DNA of 29,856 nt from Chloromonas sp. AAM2 (Eukaryota; Chlorophyta; Chlorophyceae; Chlamydomonadales; Chlamydomonadaceae), in NCBI GenBank assembly GCA_004335635.1, contig QAXH01000534.1:1-29856 (forward strand), in the 5' to 3' direction. The notes beneath the pieces were generated by a model. The model saw nothing but the letters and a program-made list of their open reading frames with translations, was not told where the DNA came from and searched no databases. The position numbers and the translations under genes were made by a program. Each line of letters starts with the position of its first letter. The first letter of the stretch is position 1. This document shows, piece by piece, positions 1-9,823 of the stretch.

Positions 1-3000
1 TGGCTTCTTGTCCACAGCTGAACAGACATCAGCTTCAACTTCCATGTCACACTTGTCGTACGCTTCGTCCTCATCCTCCTCTGATACTTTCTTTTCAACC
101 GGGGCCAAACTCGACTCAGTCTCACATATTCGAGCGCTGAGAGCAAAATGCTGGGTGTTGCCATAAGGTGCCGACTGTTGTGCCATTGGTGCAATGAACG
201 GAGCTGGGCCACCAGGTGCCAGGGCAGGGGGTGGAGCGGCTCCAAACAGCACACCTGCACCACAAAACGCAGCACCAGGATTACCAACTGCTGCTGGTGC
301 TGGGGAAAATCCGAAGGGAACGGATCGAAAGGCTGGATCGGATGCACTGAATGCATCCTGTGCTGAAATGCTCCAAAAACCCGGACAAGGAGTGCTTGAC
401 AGGCTCCCAAAAGCAGGCCCCCTTGGAATGTCACTGGGCGTAAACCCCCCAACCCCTCCTGTGATCGCGGGACCGGCGCCAGACCGTGGCACAGACCATC
501 CAAATAAAGCAGGAGCTGGGGCGGCCCCAAACAACCCAGTGCTGGCCTGTGATGCTGAGGCGTCTGCAAACAGAGCTCCGGGGGCCTGTGGTGGTGGGGC
601 AGCCCCAAACAACCCACCATGGGCTGGAGCAGCCACAAGGAATGCCCCAGAGGCTTGTGATGCTGGGGCAGCCCCAAAACTGCTTGCAAAGGGCTGTGAT
701 GCTGGGGCAGCCCCAAAACTGCTTGCAAAGAGCTGTGATGCTGGGGCACCCCCAAAACTGCTTGCAAAGGGCTGTGATGCTGGGGCACCCCCAAAACACC
801 CACCGTTTAATGGAGCCGGTGGTGCACACAAGGTCATACACTGTTTAGGCGCAACAGCGGCCCGGCGCATGAGTCCAAACGGGACTGCCCCGCCACCGCC
901 CCTTGCAAAGCTCGCCGGCATTGCATACAGTGTGGCGTTGTGGTTGTTGCTGGCGTTGTTGGCAAAGTGTTCTGCTCCATGCGGCACTGCGAGTGGCACG
1001 TTGACCTGTTTGACTTTGGTTGGGTCCATTGGGTCCCTGTGCGTCATGACCCCCACTGCCGCGGTGTGCCGGGTGACCAGGTGCGCGGCCACCGCAGCAG
1101 ACACCACCGACGCCTTGACGTCGTCAGGAGCGGGGGGGCGGGGCAGCGGGGTGCCGTCAGGGGAGACGTGCAGGTGGCTGGAGCCGTCCAGCAACCCTGA
1201 CACGTAGCACATAGCGTGGAGCACGTGGTAGGCATCGCCCTGCAAGGGAAAACAGGCACAGTGCGGACACAACTTAACGCCAGTGTCCGTTGACACAGCA
1301 GAGCGTGCCTGAGTTCTCGTATGATGCAACAGGTCAAGAGAGAGCACAACAAGTAACGGTTCAGACTTAGTTGGTCGGTTGTGCCTGAAAGCAAAGCTGA
1401 TGACTGCAGGTGCTGCTACGGCTGATCATTCAGTTCAGGAGCTGACGTCAGCGGTGCTGGAGAGAACCATTCTATAACTTGCTGCCATATAGCCAGACCA
1501 GTACATTCCCTGCATGCACACATCACTACCCACCTTTTCCACTGATGCATTGTCCAGTGGCATATCCAGCTCCCAGTTTGTACCGTCCGCCCGTTTGCCC
1601 TGCAGCTTGAGGCTTGTGGCTGGCTGGTCTGGGTCCAGCTCCACCAGCATGTGCAGCGGCTGGTCCACGAACAGTCGGGGTGGCAGGACGTGCGGCACGG
1701 CGCGCCCCACCCCTGTGCTCAGGACCAGCCGCGCATCGCACACGGTGGAGGGCCCGCCGAGCGCTGCCTTGCTCAGGAGCCCGGCCTTGCGAGTGATGCT
1801 CTCCCCGTCCACCACATACTGCGACACACCACCTGTGCGCGAGGCCAGGCCGTCCAGCAGACCGCGGTGCACTCCGTGGCCAATGCCAAGGCAGAGCACG
1901 GCAGGCAGTGAGGCAGGAGAAGGCGCTGCACGTGTACCTTGCCCAAAGCTGTTTCCCAGCACCTTCGCCTTGAGTTGTTGAATGCCAGACTTGAGCTGCT
2001 GGCTCATTTCAGTTGCCCGGGCCTGCCTGCCAGACACCAGCTCAAACACAGCCGCCTCCTCGCCCGAAGAAATGCCGCCATCTGCAGTGGTACCCAATGA
2101 CAGCGTACGAGTGCATACGTGGTTTGATGACACATTTACATGTGGCTGCAATTGCAAGTGCTGCATACTGGCACGGACATGCTTTCCGATTATCAACAAG
2201 ACCTGTCTAGGACGAGGTAATGCTACGCTCAGTTGCGCTTTTGACCGACCTGTGCTCTGAGCAGTGTGCTCACTCACCAGTCATGAAGATGATCTGTCGC
2301 GTGTACCCAGGCGTGACAGGCACTGCATACACGGACTGGAAGGTTCCCAGGATCTCAGTTCCGCCCCAGTTGGCATGTACGTTGGCCTGCACCCAATCCA
2401 CTGCGCTCTTCATGCTGTCTGCCGTGAACTCTTGGCAGGCCGGCGACCAGGACACGTGCGACGAGCCGAACACAACAATGTTGAACTTGATGCCGCGCCC
2501 TGTCGGCAAATCCTTGATGAAGTATAGTGCGGACTCCCGTGCCTGAGCGATGGCCGAACCTTCCATGGAACCAGATCCGTCCACAATCAGAACCAGCTCC
2601 AGGTTCAGCGGTGGAGGGGGCGCATCGCCTGCCCTTGCGCTGTCCAAGGTTCGTGGAACGAAGATGGCCAGCGCGATGGTCTTGGTCCTGGGCGGACTGC
2701 CTGCCGGACCTGGGCGGCTGCAACGTTGCAGACTGACCTGGCCATAGCCGTCTGCAGTGGAGACAGCGTGCTTGCCGGAGTCTGGAGGGTTGAGCTCGAT
2801 GAGCAGTGTCAAGTCCTTGGACGGATCCGAGACCTCCTCGCTCATCGTGACGCGCTTGACGCCACCCTTGGCCGATTCACCGATAGTGACGGCCTGAGGG
2901 CTCTCAACGGCCTTGAAGCCACGACTGGAGAACAGCTGGATGTCGTATGCCAGGCTGTACGCCACGTGGCTGGCAAACCGTGGGTTCTGCTCGCCTGCCG

Positions 3001-4047
3001 CCGCAGCCCCTCGCTGCCGGTCCCCGGCTGAGCCTAGATAGGGGGGCCGCCACGTGGCGGTGTGCACCCATTCAAGGGCCCCGCCCACACTGTCCAGCAC
3101 GCGAAGATATGAGATGTTAATGATTGCCTCTTGCATGGCCTCCAGGTTGCCAAGCTCAAGAGTGAAGATCTGCGGGGCAACATGTGCCAACAGGGGAAGT
3201 ACACGCCTAAACGTGTGCGTTTTGACAGCAAGCTGCGAGATGAGGTGCGCTGAAAGGACACGCTTAAATGCATGCGTTTCAGAGGTAAACTGCGCAATGT
3301 GCTTTGATGTGAGACGAGATGAACACACACAACGACGTGCATTCAGTCAAGCGCCCGCCGACCTCTGCCGTGCTCGTCATAAATCGTATCCGCCTCTCAC
3401 CTGCGTCGACGCCTCCTGCTTAGCGATCACAGCTGTGTGGCCCTGTTGAACGGCCGTGTCGAACTGTGCCTGCGCTTCCTGCTTGGGCTTGACCTCGGTG
3501 GTGATGGTGCGGTCTCCAATGGTGGCCTCCAACCGGTACACCGCAGAACGGGAAGGGAGGGGAAACTTAAAGACGACACTGCAGACAGAGGGTGCACAGG
3601 ATATGAGCACTAACAGAATATGACCTGCGCACCAGATTGAGAGCTGCATAGCATTGACCACTGGCCAAACTATTGCATAGGCAGATATGGTGGAAACGCG
3701 AAATCCAGACATGCCAACTTCAGCTGTGTAGTCTTATTGGCAAGCACACACCTGACATCCTCATCGCTGATGAACGCAAACGTCTCAGTGGTGTCAGCAA
3801 AACTGGTGTCGCAATGAACCTGCATGGGCAGGAGCGAGGTCAATTGCAAAGGAACGCTCCTGGTTTGGACACCTGGGAACACCCAACACTTGAGCTCGCC
3901 AATTGAGCATCCCACCTTGCTATTGACAGTGCGGATGCGCAATGGGACGGCTGCATCTGAGCCCGAGACAAACAGGCCTGCTGTGCCAACAGCAGGGCTG
4001 CTGCTTGATGGGTAAAAGGTTGACACAACATCCGCAAATGAAGACAT
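1..4047 (-). CDS. VIT and von Willebrand factor A domain protein with Phe-Gly-rich tail (3' end beyond window)
   Basis: Five exons read on the minus strand: 4047-3752, 3578-3401, 3169-2278, 2081-1534 and 1239-1 (open at the left edge). All joins keep frame, giving at least 1,051 residues. Residues about 45-185 form a VIT domain, recognisable from FPLPSRSAVYRLEA and the run GHTAVI...IFTLELGNLE that crosses an intron. A VWA domain follows with a MIDAS motif, DGSGS at residues 355-359, a later GGT (in NWGGTEI), and MTDGG rebuilt across the third intron. The layout matches VWA5A/inter-alpha-trypsin-heavy-chain-like and vault-PARP-like proteins, which mediate metal-dependent protein contacts; no PARP domain is visible. 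Exon 5 encodes a long Ala/Pro/Phe-Gly-rich segment with four tandem 13-residue units, then an acidic stretch (SEEDEDEAYDKCDMEVE). The start was chosen as the first ATG of exon 1; it lies head-to-head with the C2 gene. The biological role is unknown. Confidence 0.85.
653..817 (-). repeat. 39-bp in-frame tandem repeat (13-residue FG units)
   Basis: About four copies of a 39-bp unit lie inside exon 5 of the VIT/VWA gene. Translated on the minus strand, each unit reads close to SFGGAPASQPFAS. Copies differ by only a few bases, such as gcc/ggt for one Ala/Gly and ccc/ctc for one Pro/Leu, so expansion looks recent. Degenerate LFGAAP-type units continue to about position 230. Confidence 0.85.
3190..3310. 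repeat. imperfect ~58-bp duplication in an intron
   Basis: Within the intron between exons 2 and 3 of the VIT/VWA gene (3170-3400), the block beginning ACACGCCTAAACGTGTGCG is followed by a diverged copy beginning ACACGCTTAAATGCATGCG. Both halves continue with similar text (agcaagctgcgagatgaggt versus ggtaaactgcgcaatgtgct). It looks like an old tandem duplication with no evident function. Confidence 0.5.
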
Positions 4048-4435
4048 GAGTATCTGCTTTTGAAGGCTCGCTGGTTGTGCAGCTCACTCGCAAGAGTCGG
4101 GCTTGCAAATTAGCGAATTTCCCTCCGAAAGTGCCGAATCGACTGCGTGTGCAGACGATGTGTTCTCCTATTGTGTGTTTGACGCATCCATTCACGAGCA
4201 AACATGCAGTTAACACCATTATCACCGCTACCGCGAGTGCCAGCCAGCTTCATCTGCCGTTTCTTCGCGTCACCGTGATACCTGGGCAACTTAGATACGT
4301 GCAACTGGACAGCAGGTCGATCCAAATATATACTTCGTATAAATCTGCAGGCAACAACAAGAATCGACTGCAAGCGCGTTTAGCCTACCATTGCCTCCTA
4401 TCCCGACTCTCGTCTGTTGCACACCTTTTGAGAAG
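4048..4435. promoter_or_regulatory. divergent intergenic region (candidate bidirectional promoter)
   Basis: This 388-bp gap separates the start codons of the VIT/VWA gene (minus) and the C2 gene (plus). An AT-rich patch at 4324-4344 contains TATAAAT at 4338-4344, about 95 bp before the C2 start codon, which is a plausible TATA element for that gene. No other element was recognised. Transcription starts are not visible from sequence alone. Confidence 0.35.
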
Positions 4436-5794
4436 ATGGCCCTAAGCGCTGGTGTGGTGACGCTCACCTTGGAGTATGGCAAGGTGAGGCCGAACAGCGT
4501 GGGAACTCGAACTTCAGGCCAGAGTGAAGTCGAACGGTATGTGGCCAGTTCACGGGATCACCAGCCGCATACAGCACCATGCAACAGGCTAAGTATCAGC
4601 TACCCTTAATCTAGAAGCAACATGTCTCAGTTCACTCATGCAATCCAATCATGCAGTTCATTCATGTCTGCGTCTGCAGGGTTTAAAAGATCAAGACTGG
4701 TTTGGAAGGATGGATCCCTACGCTATTCTCAAGTGTGGTGGCTCGACCATGCGCAGCAAGACTCATACCGACGGTGGAAGGAACCCAGTGTGGAATCAAT
4801 CCTTCAATTTCAACGTCATCAACGAGAACACCATAGAGATCGAACTGTGGGACAAAGATGTCATGAGCCGTGATGACCACATAGGCTCGTGCACAGCGAG
4901 CTTGGCCAAGGTAGGACGCTGGATCAGGCACATAATAGGGTTACATTGCACCTGTGTAGTGTGTACGTGGCAAGAGCACACAGTCTGCTTGACTTGTCAT
5001 TGTCCAGCTTTGGCGAGTATGTGTTTTGTGCCAGGAAAATAATGGGTGCAGTAAGCCACGCTGTTCCTTTTGGCTACTGCAAGCCTTGGCCAACACAGTG
5101 ATGTTCACTTCTAGCATTATCACGTCAAACTCGGAGGCAAAAGTCGCAAGGTCAACACACGGCTGTTGTGCTGCTGGCATTCATCACGTGTGCCAAAGGA
5201 AGCCATTACATGCCCAAGCGTCACATGTGTTGTGGTCGCCTGTAGGTGCGAGCGAGCGGCATTGACCACCAACAGCTGCACGTCATGAGCCCGCGCTCGC
5301 GCAAGCAACATGGGTTCATCAGCGTTGCCCTCAAGTTTGTGCCCAACCAACAGCCCATGCAGCATGGGTACGCTGCACCCTCTCCCTACGGTGCACCTGC
5401 GCCCTACCAGCCTCAACACTCCTTCCATCCCCCGGCCTACCAGCACCAGCCTTCCTTCCACCCACCACCCCAGCCTGCCCATTCGTACGCCAGTCAGCCG
5501 TCCTTTCACCCTCCGACCCAGGCTGCATACCCATACGCACCCCAGCCCTCTTTTCACCAGGCGCCCCAGCCCTCTTTTCACCAGGCACCCCAGCCTTCCT
5601 TCCATCAGCCTTCCCAGTCCGCCTACCCACCTCCACAGCCTGCTGGCCAACCTCAGTATCCATCTGCAACCCCCGCTGCCCCGTCAGCGCCGGGTTACTA
5701 CCCCAGCCCACCGACCAACCAGCAGTTCTATCCCGGAGGTGCGTCCCCTCCCAGCCACCTGGGCGCTCCACCACCACCAATTATCTTTCATTGA
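4436..5794 (+). CDS. small C2-domain protein with Pro/Gln/His-rich C-terminal repeats
   Basis: Three exons, 4436-4483, 4680-4910 and 5246-5794, join in phase 0 to give 275 residues. Residues 1 to about 127 form a C2 domain like those of plant and algal small C2 proteins: an opening strand VVTLTLEYG, then LKDQDWFGRMDPYAILK, NPVWNQSFNF and ELWDKDVMSRDDHIG. Asp22, Asp28, Asp74, Asp76 and Asp81/82 sit where calcium ligands are expected, so calcium-dependent membrane binding is likely. From about residue 130 the protein is low complexity, rich in Pro, Gln, Tyr, His and Ser, with repeated PQPSFHQA units. There is no signal peptide or membrane segment. The 16-residue first exon was included because it supplies the first C2 strand and the splice phase fits. 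An AATAAA lies at 5834-5839; no TGTAA follows closely. Specific function unknown. Confidence 0.88.
5535..5610 (+). repeat. 24-bp in-frame tandem repeat
   Basis: About three copies of a 24-bp unit, near CCCCAGCCCTCTTTTCACCA plus GGCG/GGCA, encode PQPSFHQA in the tail of the C2 protein. Looser versions (PSFHPP, QPSFHP) begin at about 5420. Confidence 0.8.
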
Positions 5795-6713
5795 GCGTTG
5801 ATGCAGCAGCTCACATCGGCTAGCGGGACACTGAATAAAGGGGGTTCAAAGAGCCTAGTGCGTCTTTTTCCTGTCCTGTTGAACATGTACGCATGCAAGA
5901 TGGGCATGACAGATAGCCACCAAGTGGTCGATGTGCGTAGAAGTGGGGTCAAGTCAGTGTCATCCGTGCACTGAGCGGGGACTGTCGACAGTGGAGACTG
6001 CCAATACTGGACATAATAGACGACAGTTAGTCAGGCAATCATGCGCTCACGTGCTCAACGTCAACAGACCTGTAGCCGGCTTGTGCCATGACACTGCCAG
6101 CTGAGGACATCAAACAGCGACAGAGCAGCGACACTCGCAAACCAGACTCGAACAAAGGATGGCGAGCACTGTGGCAGTCCAGGCTGGCAGATACACAGAC
6201 GGGAGGGCGAACAAGGGCCAGCCAGTTGTAGTTGCACTGCCCATTCATCAGGAGAAGAGTATTGCACAGCTCTGGCCCAATACTTTTTTTTTGGCCTGGC
6301 CGGCTGATTGCGCATTGTGCACACTTACTTTCGAAATCTGAACAGTGTTTGGATTCAAAATGCTGAACATTATTGCGTTTGATTGGATTCAACGGTGCCA
6401 GAAAGAAGTCAAAATCACTGGGGCATTCAAAACCAAAACTCTGCATTCAGGCGCACAGCCATTTCTGAAGCAACTGGCGCGTGGTGAAGCACGCAGGTTT
6501 TGAGACAACTAATGGTTGGCGTGGCGTGTCTTGCAGTGCATGGCACTACTGTTTGGTAGGTTGTTGTTCAGAACATGTGTGGTGCACAGCAGGCGCATGG
6601 AAGCTGAGTTTGTCACTTCGACATTGTTTGTCAATTCTCTTTTTGTATTATCACTTTGTCACTGTCGAAAGTGCTCTTTGCTCCGCCACATATACTACCT
6701 AGCAGGCCCAACG

Positions 6714-6787
6714 CAACATCTGACAGCTCATGGTTTGCTTGTTGCTGCAACAACATCTGACAGCTCATGGTTTGCTTGGGTCGCATT
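6714..6787. repeat. 37-bp tandem duplication
   Basis: A 28-base block starting CAACATCTGACAGCTCATGG and ending gtttgcttg appears identically at 6714-6741 and 6751-6778, a period of 37 bases. It is an exact, recent duplication in non-coding sequence. Confidence 0.85.
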
Positions 6788-7065
6788 TGTTTACATACAA
6801 TGCAATCATGTGCTACTACGGCTGTACCAAACTGTTGAACGGTCGCTTGGTCAATGATGATGTGTAGTTAAGAGCACCAACAAGTTGTTTGTTACCATCT
6901 GGGATTGTGTGTCCAGGTTGTTCATGGATAAGAATATTAAATGTGCAGGTACTGACATTGTAATGAAACAGTGGGAACGGAGTGCCTTGCAACAACCGTC
7001 ATCATCGTTTAATGGCGTGCCATAGTCAGGGAGCATGTCATCATTCAGCAGCGGCATGCATGTCA

Positions 7066-7070
7066 TTACA
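7066..7070 (-). terminator. candidate TGTAA poly(A) signal
   Basis: TGTAA on the minus strand lies about 97 nt past the stop codon of the coiled-coil gene. TGTAA is the usual polyadenylation signal of chlorophyte green algae. The position fits, but a five-base word is weak evidence. Confidence 0.35.
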
Positions 7071-7166
7071 ATATTCAGCTGGTGGCCTGAATCCCCCAGA
7101 CACTGTTTGATGCAGTTCACTTCCAAACACAGCAAGCAAAGACATTACGGCTGGTTCCCAGTGCGC

Positions 7167-8309
7167 TCATTTGATCTTAAACTTCTTCTTGAGCTGTGTC
7201 ATACGCTCCTCAGCGTCAGCCACTATTGAGTCCACTGCAGCCTTGTACTCGTTCACATGGCCGGTGTTGCGCTCCAACTCCCTGAGTGTGCCCTGAATCT
7301 CAGTCTGAGCAGCCTTGTGATGCTCTTCAACCTGCAATGATAAGCACAAGGACATATGTGTCGGCTGTTGCCACCCAGGTCGTGAAAGGAAGAGAGCTGC
7401 AGGATGGGAAACGTGCATACAGAATGACAAGAACTTGCATGGAGCGCTTGGCCTTCAACGCAACGCAGCAAGGACGTGTGCTGTTTAACGCAACGAAGCC
7501 ATTTTAGTTTGCCAATGCCTTGAAACAATCCACAGAAATTCAGGATTGGAACTTTGGTTGCATACCTTGTGCCACTTACACAAGTTGCAAGCTGTCGACA
7601 GTCATGTGCACCTTGCAGTAGTTGACTTCGGTAGCACAAGACCTCGCATTGCCACGGGAAGGGATGCACCACCTGCCTGTTTTACGGCCTCATTGGCTGA
7701 CTCGACGTTTTGTGTCAGCGTGTTGTACTGCTCCTGGACGGTTGCGTTGAGTTGCTCCTCCATGGTCTTAATAGCGTGTGTGAACTGCATGCAGCATTTT
7801 GGTAGGTCAAGGCATAAAGGCACAGACAACATTCTGCGTGCTAGAGGGATGCATGTTGGTCGCCAGCCTCTGGTGTGATGATTATGACCTCAAGTGCTTA
7901 TGCGAGCTTGCCGGATGCATGCATGTGTCGTTTGCAATTAACAGCCATCCTGTCCTTCAGTCGCTCGTCTCACCTTGGCATTGTATTCTGTGTCAATCGT
8001 TTTCTCAACTTGCTGCAGAGCTGCGGCCACCTGTGCCCTGCACATGCAACATGCACGCGTTGATCAGCGCAACAGCACCTGCACCTGCCATGACGTGCAT
8101 GTACTTCTTGGGACACAGCTTGCACGTTAAGGTTGGCCTCTTGGCGCAACACAGGGCCCAAAGGTTGCTATCGTGCATGTGAAGATCGACCACTTGCATC
8201 CTTGCACATGCCTGATTTCATCTGCTGTCAGGACGCCCGCGCCATCCTGACGTCCCGCCCGGCCACCCTTGCCAGCTCGCGCCTGAGTCGTTGTTCCCTG
8301 CTTGGCCAT
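7167..8309 (-). CDS. small coiled-coil protein, function unknown
   Basis: Four exons on the minus strand, 8309-8212, 8037-7974, 7784-7677 and 7331-7167, give 144 residues. Introns 1 and 3 use GC donors (CAG|GCATGT and CAG|GCAGGT). The GT donors nearby break the frame, while the GC choices give one continuous heptad-rich protein. The first about 28 residues are Gly/Arg/Ala/Gln-rich and probably unstructured. From LTADEIRAQVAAALQQVEKT to the end the sequence is charged, helical and coiled-coil-like, closing with the basic tail KKKFKIK. There is no signal peptide, membrane segment or catalytic motif. An acceptor-like CTGCAG lies just before the ATG, so a 5' UTR intron is possible. I do not recognise the family; a structural or scaffold subunit is plausible but unproven. 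Confidence 0.75.
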
Positions 8310-9067
8310 GACTGCAGGTACAGATGCAAAAGTGAAGCAGGCTTGCATCCCATGCAGAGCATCAAGATCAGGCAGACGAAAGCATGCTTAGGTGTAAATG
8401 CCCATCCGGCCATTCTCGCCTGAACTTCTGCAACACTGCTGACCCGCTGTATGTGGCTTGGTACACTTGCGGTCCTCGCGTTGAGTTGACCACGTCACCG
8501 GGACGCAAGACTTACGCGAGGTCGGAACGCTCCCGAGGACACGGTTTTGTCAGCGCGGCACTCAGCAGACGGCAACTAACGATTGATCAACAGCGGGGGT
8601 TTTCAGTCGCGACGATCCTTGTCTAAACGCACACGAAATTTCGGGTTCGAATTGCACACTCACGTTTCAGCCAGCGTCTTTGGCCTGCAATGCTCAGTCA
8701 CTGGTGTGCACGAATGAGAATCGACTGGACGTCACGGCCTTGATATTGTGCGTTCTCCAGCAAGCGCGGCCATCGGAGCAGCCTGCCTGCAGGTCGTGAA
8801 GGACGTCCAAGCATGACACAACTGGGGCTGGTGGGGCAATGCCTTCCGGCCTGTTCTTGAGAACAATTCAACGTCAACTGGCGAGTTGATTACCAGTAGA
8901 CCTCATCTGAAGGCATGTAGCGCTTTTGTCAACAGGGCGTTGTGGGCGTCCCTGCACGTACACTCAGCACGAATGAGACGGCCACCATGGTCATAGGCTG
9001 CCGGCTGCCTCAGTCTCGCATCCCTGGCCAGTCTCCCCGGGACGACACGCAACGTTTTTGTACCTGT

Positions 9068-9102
9068 GCCTGTGTTGTAAGTCTGGGCCTGTGTTGTAAG
9101 TC
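9068..9102. repeat. 16-bp direct repeat
   Basis: GCCTGTGTTGTAAGTC occurs at 9068-9083 and again at 9087-9102, a 19-base period, in intergenic DNA. Confidence 0.8.
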
Positions 9103-9484
9103 ACAAGTGTGCCTGTGCCAGTACCAGCAGTTGTGCCATTTGTTACCTCACGACGCCTGCAAGTCTCTGCAGATCTGGATTGGAAAGGCTTCCTCAAGGC
9201 AAAACACGGCTGATGTCAACGTTCTGCGTGACCACGTGACAGCAGAAGCTCGAAGCTGCCAGTCAGAGACTCGTATGAATTGTGCATAATTGTTTGCACA
9301 GCTGGCAGCTTTGGGACACCCACTACGAGTACAGGTTCAAACAGTTCGCGATGGTTGTCTATATGTATGTATGGTAATGTACTCGCAATGATCAACGCGG
9401 TTGTCCACCAACACCACACACCAGATTTAGCAGATTCAGGGAATACGCAAAAAATTACATCTGAAAAACTGCTAGTCCTGGAAG

Positions 9485-9515
9485 TGCCCCAGAACTGGCA
9501 AACATATTCTTTTTG
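9485..9515 (-). repeat. dispersed repeat, copy A
   Basis: The minus strand reads TTTGCCAGTTCTGGGGCA, one mismatch from the family core, preceded by an A-rich stretch (aaaaagaatatg). It lies in the 3' flank of PIG-O. Confidence 0.7.
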
Positions 9516-9625
9516 AACACACGCACGATGTTAAGTTAGGTCTGCTGCACCTAAACAGAACTGGGAGTCACACAGGATTGACTTCCTCTTTTAAGAACCG
9601 TGTTGCTGTTCTCGTTGCAATCAAT

Positions 9626-9654
<29 letters not shown>
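9626..9654. repeat. CAG trinucleotide microsatellite
   Basis: About 9.7 uninterrupted GCA units, followed by AAAAA. They lie about 170-200 nt past the PIG-O stop codon, at or just beyond the likely 3' UTR end, and are not coding in any model here. Confidence 0.95.
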
Positions 9655-9656
<2 letters not shown>

Positions 9657-9672
9657 AAATCCGGAAGCCTGT

Positions 9673-9677
9673 TTACA
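9673..9677 (-). terminator. candidate TGTAA poly(A) signal for PIG-O
   Basis: TGTAA on the minus strand, about 150 nt past the PIG-O stop codon, matches the chlorophyte polyadenylation signal. It is supported by position only. Confidence 0.35.
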
Positions 9678-9823
9678 TCTGAAGCAGCAGGTGTCACACA
9701 GCACAAAGCGAGGCTGAAGAGGACACAGGAGCAATTCGACCACGGCGCTGAACTGGCCGTTATGCATCAAATTCGCTAGATCACTGCACCATGCCAACAT
9801 GATTGCGTAGGAACAAATTGATT

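Larger units (their letters stand above)
5795..7166. other. intergenic region between convergent genes, no gene recognised
   Basis: The C2 gene and the coiled-coil gene converge here. The open frames present, including a 135-codon minus-strand frame at 6039-6446, have no domain resemblance and no splice partner I could find. The only structure seen is the 37-bp duplication at 6714-6787 and the 3' UTR of the coiled-coil gene at the right end. Confidence 0.6.
8310..9823. other. intergenic region, no gene recognised
   Basis: This holds the 5' flank of the coiled-coil gene and the 3' flank of the PIG-O gene. It contains a 16-bp direct repeat, one copy of the dispersed repeat and a CAG microsatellite. 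Frames such as the 115-codon one at 8942-9289 show no recognisable domain. Confidence 0.55.

Noticed and set aside
194..1207. 337-codon plus-strand open frame
   Set aside because: It is the antisense of exon 5 of the VIT/VWA gene; the repeat makes several frames open. The minus-strand frame continues the VWA protein across a good splice site.
6039..6446. 135-codon minus-strand open frame
   Set aside because: No recognisable domain, odd composition and no supporting exon; probably chance.
9626..9654. Poly-Gln, poly-Ala or poly-Leu coding tract
   Set aside because: The CAG run lies past the PIG-O stop codon and in no supported exon.
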